NCBI RefSeq assembly: GCF_000275865.1
Contig: NZ_CM001555.1
Span: forward strand, 554,727-618,726
Direction: 5' to 3'
Length of the DNA: 64,000 bases
DNA from: Methanofollis liminatans DSM 4140
Lineage (GTDB): Archaea; Halobacteriota; Methanomicrobia; Methanomicrobiales; Methanofollaceae
Shown here: piece after piece, positions 26,828 through 35,629 of the stretch
How positions within the stretch are numbered: position 1 is the first letter of the stretch
How the letters are laid out: every line of letters starts with the position of its first letter
Program-made: the position numbers and the translations under genes
Notes under the pieces: model-generated
Told to the model about the DNA's origin: nothing
What the model saw: the letters and a program-made list of their open reading frames with translations, nothing else
Database searches by the model: none

Positions 26828-27695
26828 TCTGATCCTTTCCGCTCTGAAGGGAGAAAAAGCGTGGCGATGGGGATGGGTCCCCGTGGAAATACCTCCCTTC
26901 GCCGGTGGAGAGCGTCCCCCTGACCCTTCGCCATCCATTTTCCCCCTGGATCTCCGCCAGGATCAGGTCGGTGTAGGCATTCGAGGACCACCCGAGCAGC
27001 CACCACTCGTTCGACCCCGAGAACCTGATGGATAGGGTGAGGTTTGCCGTTGCGGGGGCGTCGCAGGAGAGATACAGCGGACAGTCATAGGTGTACCTCC
27101 TCCCGTCCGCCGCCGGCGTGAGGTTCCCCTTCGGGGCGAGCACCGGTTCGGTATCGAGGGGGTGCTTCGTGTCGATCGGCCCTGCGTCCAGGTCGGCTGT
27201 ATAATACGTGCTGCCTCCATCCACCGTCGCCCCGAACGAATAGGGGAGGAGGATAGGTGTGGCGTCTGAATATGCGGACGAATACGTGACCTTCACCGCC
27301 CCGGCGGGCTCCTCCCCGGCGGTGACGGCGATCGGGAGGGGTGCATAGATGGGGGTAATATTAGCTGCGGCGACCACCAGCATCGGCGTGCCGTTCTGGC
27401 GGCGCACCGAGAGGTTCCAGTCGTCAGGGACGCCATAGCCCCCGCTCTCGCTCAGGATCTCGCCGATGGCCGAGGTGTCGTTATGCACCGGCAGGGGAAT
27501 GATCAGGGTGACGTTTCTGAGGACGGCGTCGGTGGTGAGGGAGACATCGTAGCGATAGGTGCCGGCGATCTCGGTGTTTCCCTCCTGCGGCGTCGCCGCC
27601 TGATAGAAGAGCACCGCACCGGCGAGGAGCAGTACGAGGACGATAGCCGCAAGCCCTCCGAGGGCATATGCGATGATCTTCGTCCACCTCTTCAT
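26814..27695 (-). CDS. Membrane-anchored extracellular protein, unknown
   Basis: A 293-residue protein with one N-terminal transmembrane anchor (IIAYALGGLAAIVLVLLLAGAVLF split over about 7-31) and an extracellular beta-rich region (TYRYDVSLTTDAVLRNVTLI, later YDCPLYLSCDAPATANLTLS). Similar single-anchor proteins are common in Methanomicrobiales and uncharacterised. It lies about 50 bases after the YgiQ gene and overlaps the start of the DUF2117 gene. Confidence 0.75.
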   Translation of the reverse strand: MKRWTKIIAYALGGLAAIVLVLLLAGAVLFYQAATPQEGNTEIAGTYRYDVSLTTDAVLRNVTLIIPLPVHNDTSAIGEILSESGGYGVPDDWNLSVRRQNGTPMLVVAAANITPIYAPLPIAVTAGEEPAGAVKVTYSSAYSDATPILLPYSFGATVDGGSTYYTADLDAGPIDTKHPLDTEPVLAPKGNLTPAADGRRYTYDCPLYLSCDAPATANLTLSIRFSGSNEWWLLGWSSNAYTDLILAEIQGENGWRRVRGTLSTGEGRYFHGDPSPSPRFFSLQSGKDQNDIR

Positions 27696-27747
27696 CGGCC
27701 TGCTCCTGGTCTATGCACCATTCCCGGGAACGCCGCTGGCGTCCTCC

Positions 27748-29565
27748 TCACCTCTTTCTTCCGGTCAGTTCTCCCCGGACGCCGCCTGCTCTCTGCACCA
27801 GGCAATGCCATGTTGTCCCGATCAGGTCCTCGCGCCCGGCCGCCTTCAGCCCCTCGATGACGAGGCTGCGGTTTTTCGGATCGCGATACTGGAGGAGCGC
27901 CCGCTGTATCTGCTTTTCCCTCCCCTTCGGGACATGGACCGGTTCCATGGTGGCGGGGTCGATGCCGGTGGCGTACATGCAGGTGGACCGCGTCATCGGC
28001 GTCGGGGTGAAGTCCTGCACCTGCTCGGTGTACAGGCGGTTGTCCCTGATGTATTCGGCGAGTTCGACGGCGTCGGCAAGGGTGCAGCCCGGGTGGCCGG
28101 AGATGAAGTACGGGAGGATGTACTGCTCTTTTCCGGCGGTGCGGGTCGTTTCTGCATACCGCTCCCTGAACCGGTCGAATATCTCCCTGCCGGGCTTGTT
28201 CATCAGCCTGGTCACCCCGGCGGCGACGTGCTCAGGGGCGACCTTGAGGTGGCCTGAGACATGATGGGCGCAGACCTCCTCGAGGTAGCCGGCGTCGTCG
28301 ACCAGCGCCAGGTCGAAACGGATCCCGGAGGCGATGAAGACCCGCTTTACCCGCGGGATCTCCCTGAGCTCCCTGAGCAGCCTGACCTGACGGGCGTGCG
28401 AGGTCTGCAGGTTCGGACAGTCAGGGCTGCAGCGGCGGTCCGGACAGGCGCCTTTCGTCTCCCACTGCGGACAGGAGAGGCCGTACATGTCCGCGGTCGG
28501 GCCGCCGACGTCTTGGATCACCCCGTTAAAGCCGCGCATCCGTGCGAGGCGCCGGGCTTCGGCAATGATTGAGGCCTCGCTCCGGCTCTGGATGATCCGC
28601 CCCTGGTGGTGGGTGAGGGCGCAGAACGAGCAGGCGCCGAAACAGCCGCGGTGGGTGGTGATCGAGAAGCGCACCGGTTCGAGGGCTGGAATAGGCTCGC
28701 GGTACGAAGGGTGGGCGGCGCGGGCGTACGGGAGTTCGTAGACCCGGTCAAGTTCGGCAGGGGAGAGCGGCAGGGCCGGGGGGTACTGGACGATCACCGT
28801 CTTGGGGTGGGGCTGGACGACGGTCTTCCCCCGCACCGGGTCCTGCTCTGCCGCATGGAGGGCGAAGGCCCGCGCATACGCCTTCGGGCTCTCTCTGACC
28901 CCGGGAAAGCCTGGGATGACGGTGTAGCCGCTCTGGTCGATCTCGCGCCATTCGGCAGGAGGGATCCCGACCGCCGTCCCTCTGATCCCCCTGAGGCTCT
29001 GCCCGGCCGCGCACCGTGCCGCAATCTCCTCCATCTGCCGCTCGCCCATACCGTAGACCAGGACGTCAGCAGGGGCGTCGGCCAGGATCGATCCCCGCAC
29101 GGTCTCTGACCAGTAATCGTAGTGGGCGAACCGGCGGAGGCTTGCCTCAATACCGCCGATCACGATCGGCGTGCCGGGAAAGAGGGACCTGACCTTATTG
29201 GCGTAGACGATCACCGCCCTCTCCGGCCGTTTCTGTTTTCCTCCAGGAGAATAGGCGTCGGTGCTTCGCCGTTTCTTGTTCGGGGTGAAGGCGTTGACCA
29301 TGGAGTCGACGTTCCCCGACGAGATCCCGAAGAAGAGACGCGGCCGGCCGAGGCGCAGGAAGTCGTCAGGGTGCGTCCAGTCGGGCTGGGCGATGATCCC
29401 GACGGTGTAACCCGCCTCCCAGAGCATTCTTCCAATGACGGCCGTCCCGAAGGAAGGGTGGTCGACATAGGCGTCGCCCGAGATGAGAATCACGTCGAAC
29501 TCTGAGATGCCGAGGGCTTTCGCCTCTTCAGGCGTCATGGGGAGGAAGGCGGGCTGCGGGATCAT
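27748..29565 (-). CDS. YgiQ-family radical SAM protein
   Basis: A 605-residue radical SAM protein of the YgiQ (UPF0313) family. The 4Fe-4S motif is CFGACSFC within THRGCFGACSFCALTHHQG. The N-terminal B12-like or Rossmann region reads FDVILISGDAYVDHPSFG and GGIEASLRRFAHYDYW, both characteristic of the family. A second cysteine cluster (CPQWETKGACPDRRCSPDC) is present. The reaction is not known. Length fits the family's 600-700 residues. Confidence 0.93.
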   Translation of the reverse strand: MIPQPAFLPMTPEEAKALGISEFDVILISGDAYVDHPSFGTAVIGRMLWEAGYTVGIIAQPDWTHPDDFLRLGRPRLFFGISSGNVDSMVNAFTPNKKRRSTDAYSPGGKQKRPERAVIVYANKVRSLFPGTPIVIGGIEASLRRFAHYDYWSETVRGSILADAPADVLVYGMGERQMEEIAARCAAGQSLRGIRGTAVGIPPAEWREIDQSGYTVIPGFPGVRESPKAYARAFALHAAEQDPVRGKTVVQPHPKTVIVQYPPALPLSPAELDRVYELPYARAAHPSYREPIPALEPVRFSITTHRGCFGACSFCALTHHQGRIIQSRSEASIIAEARRLARMRGFNGVIQDVGGPTADMYGLSCPQWETKGACPDRRCSPDCPNLQTSHARQVRLLRELREIPRVKRVFIASGIRFDLALVDDAGYLEEVCAHHVSGHLKVAPEHVAAGVTRLMNKPGREIFDRFRERYAETTRTAGKEQYILPYFISGHPGCTLADAVELAEYIRDNRLYTEQVQDFTPTPMTRSTCMYATGIDPATMEPVHVPKGREKQIQRALLQYRDPKNRSLVIEGLKAAGREDLIGTTWHCLVQRAGGVRGELTGRKR

Positions 29566-29601
29566 CTAAGTTATCTCCCCTCCGGGCGGGAAAAATATGT
29601 G

Positions 29602-30102
29602 TTATGGTGCACGGGCATAGGTGAGAACGACGCCCTGACCGTTCATGGTCAGGGTGCCTGCCTCCTCGTCGAGGTAGAGGACATAATCCCCTTCAGCCGG
29701 GACGGTAAGGCGGTAGGCGCGCAAGTGCCCGACCCTGACCTCCGGGTCGTACGCCCAGGCGACCACTCTGGCAGACTCCGCCTCGTCGATGATCGTCGTC
29801 ATCTCGCCGGTTCCCCCGGCGGTCAGCAGGAGACGCCCGGCGGACGAGCCCTGTACTATCCAGATGCCCTCGACCGGGTCGGCAGATGCCGGTTCTGGTG
29901 CCGGGGTCAGAATAACGGTCTGTTCTGGCGATGGCTCCGGGATCGGCGTTGTCTTTACCGTCGGTATGAAAGCCGGCGTCTCCGCGGTCGGAGCGTGCAT
30001 CGTTTCCACACCGCCGCCGACCCCTCCTGCGGCGATCATGAAGACGAGTATGAAGACAAAGGCTGTTACTGTAATGATCCTGAGCGCCGTCTCACCGTTC
30101 AT
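29602..30102 (-). CDS. Secreted or membrane-anchored protein, unknown
   Basis: A 166-residue protein with one N-terminal hydrophobic helix (IITVTAFVFILVFMIAAGGV), a Pro/Thr/Glu-rich linker (residues about 40-75) and a C-terminal beta-sheet domain (GIWIVQGSSAGRLLLTAGG, LTVPAEGDYVLYLDEEAG). The layout is that of a surface protein anchored by its N-terminus. No family recognised. Confidence 0.7.
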   Translation of the reverse strand: MNGETALRIITVTAFVFILVFMIAAGGVGGGVETMHAPTAETPAFIPTVKTTPIPEPSPEQTVILTPAPEPASADPVEGIWIVQGSSAGRLLLTAGGTGEMTTIIDEAESARVVAWAYDPEVRVGHLRAYRLTVPAEGDYVLYLDEEAGTLTMNGQGVVLTYARAP

Positions 30103-30206
30103 GGTTTGATATCATTTGATTGAAAATATAAATATTCCGCTTCTCTATTTGTCGATTTATGCTTGAATTTTGTCAAAAAATGATTTTATCTCCGGTGTTG
30201 TCCGTA

Positions 30207-30962
30207 TCACCCGATCAGGGTGAGGGCGCAGAAGCACACGGCGAGGCCAGAGATGCCGGCGACGAGCAGGAGGTCGGGCCGGCCGAAGGTGCGGGTGCCT
30301 GATGCGGAGAGCCGCGTGCGCAGCCCCCGCAGATCGATGGTCAGGCCGATCACCTCGGCTTTTCCGAGCGCATTTGCGATGAGCGGGACGAGCACCGGGA
30401 CCAGGCCGCGCACCTTCCCGCCGATGCCCCCGCCCGGGGAGAAGCCCCGCGCCGCCTGGGCCTCCTGGATCTTCTTTCCCTCGATCTGGAGGTGCGGGAT
30501 GAACCGCAGGGCGATCAGGGCCATCAGTGCATAGTCGGCCGGGAATTTCAGCGTCCTGAGGGCGCCCACGAGTGCGGTCGGCATGGTCGTCGCCACCAGC
30601 ACCTGGAATGCGAAGATCATGGCGCAGAACCGCAGGGCAAGGGCAAGGCCGAACGAGACGGCGCCTGCGGTGACGACGACCGGCCCGTCCAGGATCACGT
30701 CCCCGATCTGGAGGGTGAGGACGGTGATCAGGATGAGGAAACCCCCCAGGAAGGCGAGAAGGGGGACCTGCCGCAGCAGATCCCGCCCGACGCTGCCGGC
30801 GATGCCGAGGACGAGTATGGCCGCGGTCATGGCCGCGAGGAAGACCGGGTCTGCAGAGAGTACTGCGAGCACGACGACCGCCGTTACACCTGCGATCTTG
30901 GTGATCGGGTTCATCCGGTGGAGGATGCCGTTGCCGTTCCTGTACTGGAAGATCTCCTGCAT
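30207..30962 (-). CDS. ecfT: ECF transporter transmembrane subunit T
   Basis: Membrane coupling subunit (CbiQ/EcfT family) of an energy-coupling-factor vitamin or metal transporter, 251 residues. Two cytoplasmic coupling motifs of the ARG type are visible (AQAARGFSPGGG and LTIDLRGLRTR), and five or so transmembrane segments precede them. The first 52 bases overlap the end of the fused ATPase gene. It connects the S component to the two ATPase domains. Confidence 0.9.
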   Translation of the reverse strand: MQEIFQYRNGNGILHRMNPITKIAGVTAVVVLAVLSADPVFLAAMTAAILVLGIAGSVGRDLLRQVPLLAFLGGFLILITVLTLQIGDVILDGPVVVTAGAVSFGLALALRFCAMIFAFQVLVATTMPTALVGALRTLKFPADYALMALIALRFIPHLQIEGKKIQEAQAARGFSPGGGIGGKVRGLVPVLVPLIANALGKAEVIGLTIDLRGLRTRLSASGTRTFGRPDLLLVAGISGLAVCFCALTLIG

Positions 30963-32326
30963 GTCGCCTCACCTCCTGCCGCTCTGTCCGTCATGATTGC
31001 TCCTCCTTCCATCGTGATGATCCGGTCGGCGTAGCGCCGCGCGAGGGCATGGTCGTGGGTGACCATGATCACGGTCACCCCCGTCTTCTGCAGGCGCCGC
31101 AGGTGGTCCATGACGATCCCGGCCTCGTCCGGCGAGAGCCCGGTGGTCGGTTCGTCCAGCACGATCACCTCCGGACCCATGGCGAGCACGCAGGCGACGG
31201 CAAGGCGCTGCCGTTCCCCCCGCGAGAGGTGGCGGGGGTAGGTGTCTTTCCGGTCGAGGAGATCGACGGCCATGAGGGCCGACCTGACCGAGCCTTCCGG
31301 GTCTGACACGCCGGCGTTGCGCGCCCCGAAGGCGACCTCGCGCTCTGCCGTCTCCTCGAAGAGCATGGTGTCCGGGTTCTGGAAGACGAGCCCCACCTTT
31401 CGGGCGAGGGCGTGGACCGGGTGGCGCCGGGTGTCCATGCCGCAGACCTCGACCGAACCGCCGTCAGGTTTCAACAGCCCGTTGAGGTGGCGGATCAGGG
31501 TGGTCTTGCCCGAACCGTTCTCGCCGGTGACGGCGACGAACTCGCCCGCCCTGATGGTGAGGTCGATCCCCCTGAGGGCGAAGCCCGCGCCGTAGCGGTG
31601 GACGAGCCCCGAGATCCTGACGACCGGATCGCCGGTGGCCGGGGCGATGGCCGCCCTCGCTTCCTCCGGCGCCCGGGAGGCCGGTGCGGCGATGCGCCCG
31701 GCCTCGAGCCTGATTACCCGATCGGCGATCTCGCAGAAGGCGTCGGGCGTGTTCTCGACCAGGAGGATCGCCCGGCCCTCGCCTTTCAGGTCTGCAAGGA
31801 TCGCCGCGATGCGCCCGGCGCTGGCCGGGTCGAGTTCGGCTGCGGGTTCGTCGAGGATCAGGGTCGGGCGGCCCCCTGCGACCGCCGCCGCAAGGACGGT
31901 CCGCTGCTTTTCGCCGCCCGAGAGGGTGTGGGGCGCCTGTTCGCTGTGTCGGCTGAGGCAGAAGCGCTCCAGGATCTCCTTGATGTCGGCCCCCTCTGCG
32001 CAGGCCGACCTGATCTCCTCCCCCACCGTGGAGAAGATGAGCTGGGCGTCGGCGTCGTCGAAGACCATGCCGATCGCCCTGGCAACCTCCTCCATGCCGC
32101 GGTAGTCTCCTGCAGCCCTGCCGGCGATCCTGATCGAGCCCTCGATCCGGCCGCCGTACTCGTGGGTGAGGATGCCGGCCACCGCCCGGCAGAGGGTGGT
32201 CTTGCCGGCACCGGTCGGTCCGGTGACGAGCACCAGTTCGCCCGGTCTGACGGTGAGGTCGATCCCCTTCAGGGCAGGGGCCGGCGCTCCCGGATAGGTG
32301 AAGGTGAGGTCTCTGACCTCGATCAT
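30911..32326 (-). CDS. ECF transporter ATPase, two ABC domains in one chain
   Basis: A 471-residue protein with two complete ABC domains, equivalent to EcfA and EcfA' fused. Domain 1: Walker A GPTGAGKTT (about 36-44), signature LSGGEKQRTVLAAAV, Walker B LILDEPAAELD. Domain 2 starts near residue 237: Walker A GENGSGKTT, signature LSRGERQRLAVACVL, Walker B VIVLDEPTTGLS. The signature of domain 2 has LSRGE instead of LSGGE, as seen in some ECF ATPases. It overlaps the S gene by four bases (ATGA) and the T gene by 52. Confidence 0.92.
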   Translation of the reverse strand: MIEVRDLTFTYPGAPAPALKGIDLTVRPGELVLVTGPTGAGKTTLCRAVAGILTHEYGGRIEGSIRIAGRAAGDYRGMEEVARAIGMVFDDADAQLIFSTVGEEIRSACAEGADIKEILERFCLSRHSEQAPHTLSGGEKQRTVLAAAVAGGRPTLILDEPAAELDPASAGRIAAILADLKGEGRAILLVENTPDAFCEIADRVIRLEAGRIAAPASRAPEEARAAIAPATGDPVVRISGLVHRYGAGFALRGIDLTIRAGEFVAVTGENGSGKTTLIRHLNGLLKPDGGSVEVCGMDTRRHPVHALARKVGLVFQNPDTMLFEETAEREVAFGARNAGVSDPEGSVRSALMAVDLLDRKDTYPRHLSRGERQRLAVACVLAMGPEVIVLDEPTTGLSPDEAGIVMDHLRRLQKTGVTVIMVTHDHALARRYADRIITMEGGAIMTDRAAGGEATCRRSSSTGTATASSTG

Positions 32327-32847
32327 TCCTGCCCCCGGGTGAGCGCCCGCGAGGCCGGGATGTAGAGGGCCTGGGCGATGACGGCGTTCACGACGGCGGT
32401 GCCGATGACGATCGGGATGGTGACTGCGGCGAATGCTCCGATGGAGGCATACTTCGTCAGGATCACCGGTGCGACGCCGAGGATGGCGATGATCACGAAC
32501 ATCGATCCCGAGGCGGCGGTGGCGATGAAGGTGGCGAGACCTGGTGCAATGGCGATCCGCCCTCTGAGCGCGAGGAAGGCGCCGAGGCAGACGAGTGCGC
32601 CTACCGGTTCGCTGATCAGGTTTGCGGGCGGGAAGACCGAATGGCTGATCAGGGCGCAGATGATCCCGGCGACGATGCCGATGCCGAGGGCCTCGCCCAG
32701 GGCCGGGACGATAAGGATGATCGCAAGGCAGTAGAAGGCGATCACCAGGTTCGAGACGATCGGACCCGGGATCACCAGGGAGAGGTAGCGCACGATGGCG
32801 CCTGATGCGAGCAGGATTCCTGCAATGGCAATGTGCTGTGACTTCAT
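32323..32847 (-). CDS. ECF transporter substrate-binding subunit S
   Basis: A 174-residue membrane protein with about six hydrophobic segments. The start MKSQHIAIAGILLASGAIVR and the EALGIGIVAGIICALISHSVFPPANLIS section resemble TrpP/ThiW-like S components. S subunits of ECF transporters bind the vitamin or amino acid; the substrate here is not evident. The ATG at 32847 is chosen because upstream in-frame sequence is low-complexity. Operon order is S, fused AA, T, which is a full ECF module. Confidence 0.85.
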   Translation of the reverse strand: MKSQHIAIAGILLASGAIVRYLSLVIPGPIVSNLVIAFYCLAIILIVPALGEALGIGIVAGIICALISHSVFPPANLISEPVGALVCLGAFLALRGRIAIAPGLATFIATAASGSMFVIIAILGVAPVILTKYASIGAFAAVTIPIVIGTAVVNAVIAQALYIPASRALTRGQE

Positions 32848-33228
32848 GATATCATTCTTGTATGGGGGGTATTCATCGGGCGGTGCGGACAGGGATGGGC
32901 GGCGGTCACCAGCGCCAGTGAGCGGGGGTGGATGTGGTGATGCCCTGCCAGCGGCGCCGAGGGTCGGATTTATTTTGCTGCATATTCTGCATGATTGTAT
33001 ATTGTTATACATCGATGTATATTAAATGTGCGGGTTCCTTGCGTGCACCTCATCTGTCGAAAAAAGAGCGAACGCTCTATGGGGCGTGCCGGGTACGGCT
33101 GGATGAAATCGGCGTTTGGATATCGCGCACGCGGCCCCGGCGACCGGGGGCGCGCAAAAAAAGATCAGAGGGATCCGGTTCGGGGACCGGGAAGGGCAGG
33201 TGCCTTTTTCTTTGTGGATGTTCCGGAC
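32848..33228. other. Intergenic region upstream of the ECF operon
   Basis: About 380 bases with no credible gene. It holds the ECF promoter and the TGTATA/TATACA sites listed separately; the rest is GC-rich with several poly-A or poly-G stretches, and no RNA structure is obvious to me. Confidence 0.6.
32996..33021. promoter_or_regulatory. Triple half-site operator TGTATA-N4-TATACA-N4-TGTATA
   Basis: Three six-base half-sites (32996-33001, 33006-33011, 33016-33021) alternate in orientation and are spaced by four bases. The right pair forms the perfect 16-base palindrome TATACATCGATGTATA. It lies about 150-175 bases upstream of the ECF S gene start. The regular spacing of ten bases per half-site places the sites on one face of the helix. 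A dimeric repressor or activator of the ECF operon is likely, for instance of the metal- or vitamin-responsive type, but no regulator gene is adjacent. Confidence 0.55.
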
Positions 33229-33372
33229 TCACCGCTTTCTGCGTCTTTTATCCATGAAGTCGTCGAAATCGATTTCATCATCGAAATCGTTATAAGATGA
33301 CTGCTTTCGTCCGCTGCCCGATTCCCAGTCTTTCATCTGGTTTTTGATATTTTTTGTCCCAGATCTGGACAT
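33229..33372 (-). CDS. Small acidic/basic protein, 47 residues
   Basis: A 47-codon ORF starting MSRSGTKNIKNQMKDWESGS with a central acidic block (YNDFDDEIDFDDFMD) and a basic C-terminus (KRRRKR). It has charged-cluster architecture typical of small disordered nucleic-acid or protein-binding peptides and lies alone between ECF and tRNA-Val. The clear codon pattern and clean start and stop support a real gene; no family is known to me. Confidence 0.5.
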   Translation of the reverse strand: MSRSGTKNIKNQMKDWESGSGRKQSSYNDFDDEIDFDDFMDKRRRKR

Positions 33373-33614
33373 ATTTTGAGGTTATGTGTACGGATTTATA
33401 AATTTGATCGTTGGGTGGTATGGATGGGATATCTGGATCCGGGGGTGGTGTGGATAGGGATTGTGGTGGTCATCTGGTCCGGGTGGGGTGGCGATGGTTT
33501 CGGGGGGTGAGGTCGGCATCGATCGAAGATTCGCGGCCGCGATGAATTATAATAACACTTGTTCTGGGTGTGATGTTTCCGATTGGTTCCGTTTTGGAAC
33601 AGAAAAAGAAGTAT

Positions 33615-33687
33615 GGGCCCGCTGAGATTCGAACTCAGGACCTCCGCCATGTCAAGGCGACGTCATAGCCAGCTAGACCACGAGCCC
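33615..33687 (-). tRNA. tRNA-Val (anticodon GAC)
   Basis: On the minus strand GGGCTCG pairs with CGGGCCC to form the acceptor stem, the T-loop reads GTTCGAATC, and the anticodon stem TCGCC/GGCGG encloses loop TTGACAT with anticodon GAC. No intron and no encoded CCA. A TATA-like element lies at about 33710-33718 upstream. Confidence 0.95.
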
Positions 33688-33808
33688 TTGCTGTCTGATA
33701 CTCAGACTCTCTATATGTTGAACGTTGTTTGATATAAATGTTGTTGGTGGCGGTGTTTTCTGAATAAAAAGGGTACGTGGGTGCAATCCCCACGCGCACG
33801 CGATCAGA

Positions 33809-35404
33809 TCAGAGTTTTGCGAACTTTGCGGAGAAGATCCCGACCTTCGTCCTGATCTCTTCCATGACCGCCTGGGGAACCTCGGCGTCCACGTTCAGGA
33901 CCATGATCGCCTCCTCGCCGCGTTTGACCCGGCCGACCTGCATGCCGGCGATGTTGATCTGGGCCTCGCCCAGGATCGTGGACGCCCTGCCGATCACGCC
34001 GGGCTTGTCGAGGTGACGGGAGATGATCACGCACCCCTCCGGGACCATGTCCATCGTGTAGCCGCCGATGGAGGTGATCCTGATCCGGTCCTTCGAGAAG
34101 ACGGTGCCGGACACGGTCTCTTCCATCGTGTCGGTCTTCACCCTGAGGGTGATCAGGTTCTTAAAGCCCTGCGCCGCCTCGGTGACGGTCTCGGCCACCC
34201 TGATCCCCCGCTCCCTGGTGACGTACTCCGCGTTCACGAAGTTCACCGGCTCGCGCAGGATCGGGTCGAGCAGCCCTTTCAGGGCGCTGCGGGTGATGTA
34301 GCGGGTGAAGCGGTTCTTCGAGAGATCTCCGCCATAGATGACTTCGACCGCCTCCATCCTGCCCTCGACGAGCTGGACAAGCAGCCTGCCCATCTTCTCG
34401 CCGAGGACGGCGTAGGGCTCCATCAGTTCCTGCTGGTCTGGCGGAACCATCGGGACGTTCACCGCATATTTCGCGGGCTCTCCGGCAAAGACGGCAAGGC
34501 ACTGCTTTGCGACCGAGACAGCGACGTTCTTCTGCGCCTCCACCGTGCTCGCCCCGAGATGCGGGGTCACGATCACGTTATCGAGCGTCAGCAGCGGCGA
34601 TTCGAAGGGCGGTTCGTTCTCGAAGACGTCGAGGGCAGCGCCCGCGATCTTCCCGGAGACCAGGCCGTCGTACATCGCCTTCTCGTCGATGATCCCGCCG
34701 CGAGCGCAGTTGATCAGCCTGACGCCGTCCTTCATCGTGGCGATCCGCGCTGCGTTGATCAGGTGCTTTGTCTCAGGCGTCAGCGGGGTGTGCACCGTGA
34801 TGAAATCGGCGACCTTCACCAGCTCGTCCGCATCCATCAACTCGACCCCCATCTGGGCGGCGTTCTCCTTGGTGATGAAGGGGTCGTAGCCCACCACCTT
34901 CATGTCCATGGCGATCACCCGCTTTGCAATCTCCCGGCCGATCCGCCCGAGGCCCATGATACCCAGGGTCTTCTCGTTCAGTTCGACCCCCATGAACTTC
35001 GAGCGCTTCCACTCCTTCTTCTTCAGGGACGCCGTCGCCTGCGGGATGTTCCTGGCCATCGAAAGCATCATGGCGATCGTGTGCTCGGTCGCCGCCATCG
35101 TGTTTCCTGAGGGAGCGTTCGCCACCGGGATGCCGCGGCGGGTTGCGGCCTCGGTATCGATATTGTCGACGCCGGCCCCTGCGCGCCCGATAAACTTCAG
35201 GTTCGCTCCTGCCTCGATCACCGCCGCAGTGACCTCCGTCCCGCTCCTGACCAGGATTGCGTCATAATCCTTGATGACATCGATCAACTGCTCTTCGGTG
35301 AGATCCGTGCGGACATCGACGTCGCACGTCTCCCTGAGGATCTCTATGCCTTCTTCAGCCAGCGGATCGCTGACAAGGACTTTGAATTTCAATCTAAACC
35401 CCAT
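33809..35404 (-). CDS. serA: D-3-phosphoglycerate dehydrogenase
   Basis: First step of serine synthesis: NAD-dependent oxidation of 3-phosphoglycerate. About 531 residues, the long type with an intervening domain and an ACT domain. Motifs: KVLVSDPLAEEGIEIL, NAD-binding GLGRIGREIAKRVI, catalytic region VTPHLGASTVEAQ, and a C-terminal ACT domain (GCVIISRHLDKPGVIG) for serine feedback. Start uncertain between the ATG at 35404 and a TTG at 35392 (preceded by GGGGT). Serine feeds the glycine/one-carbon genes glyA and folD further along. Confidence 0.95.
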   Translation of the reverse strand: MGFRLKFKVLVSDPLAEEGIEILRETCDVDVRTDLTEEQLIDVIKDYDAILVRSGTEVTAAVIEAGANLKFIGRAGAGVDNIDTEAATRRGIPVANAPSGNTMAATEHTIAMMLSMARNIPQATASLKKKEWKRSKFMGVELNEKTLGIMGLGRIGREIAKRVIAMDMKVVGYDPFITKENAAQMGVELMDADELVKVADFITVHTPLTPETKHLINAARIATMKDGVRLINCARGGIIDEKAMYDGLVSGKIAGAALDVFENEPPFESPLLTLDNVIVTPHLGASTVEAQKNVAVSVAKQCLAVFAGEPAKYAVNVPMVPPDQQELMEPYAVLGEKMGRLLVQLVEGRMEAVEVIYGGDLSKNRFTRYITRSALKGLLDPILREPVNFVNAEYVTRERGIRVAETVTEAAQGFKNLITLRVKTDTMEETVSGTVFSKDRIRITSIGGYTMDMVPEGCVIISRHLDKPGVIGRASTILGEAQINIAGMQVGRVKRGEEAIMVLNVDAEVPQAVMEEIRTKVGIFSAKFAKL

Positions 35405-35574
35405 AGTGTATGGAACCCTGCAGGTATTCATGTTTTTTTATGTTCGGCCTGCTCTGTTCGAAAGGGCAGCGAATGGTTGGATCAATTATAAAATACTTTC
35501 GGTATCGCCTGCCCTGAACCGGTCCGTTCGCCTATTCTTTTACCACCTGCATCCCCCCGGCGGCGGGGGAGAAA

Positions 35575-35584
35575 CCATAAAAGG
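35575..35584 (+). promoter_or_regulatory. TATA-like element upstream of ppsA
   Basis: CCATAAAAGG lies about 50 bases before the ppsA ATG, and a GGTGGTG ribosome site precedes the ATG. Predicted from spacing only. Confidence 0.35.
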
Positions 35585-35629
35585 GGAATCTATAATATTC
35601 GTCAGGCGTATCATATAGGTGGTGCGATA

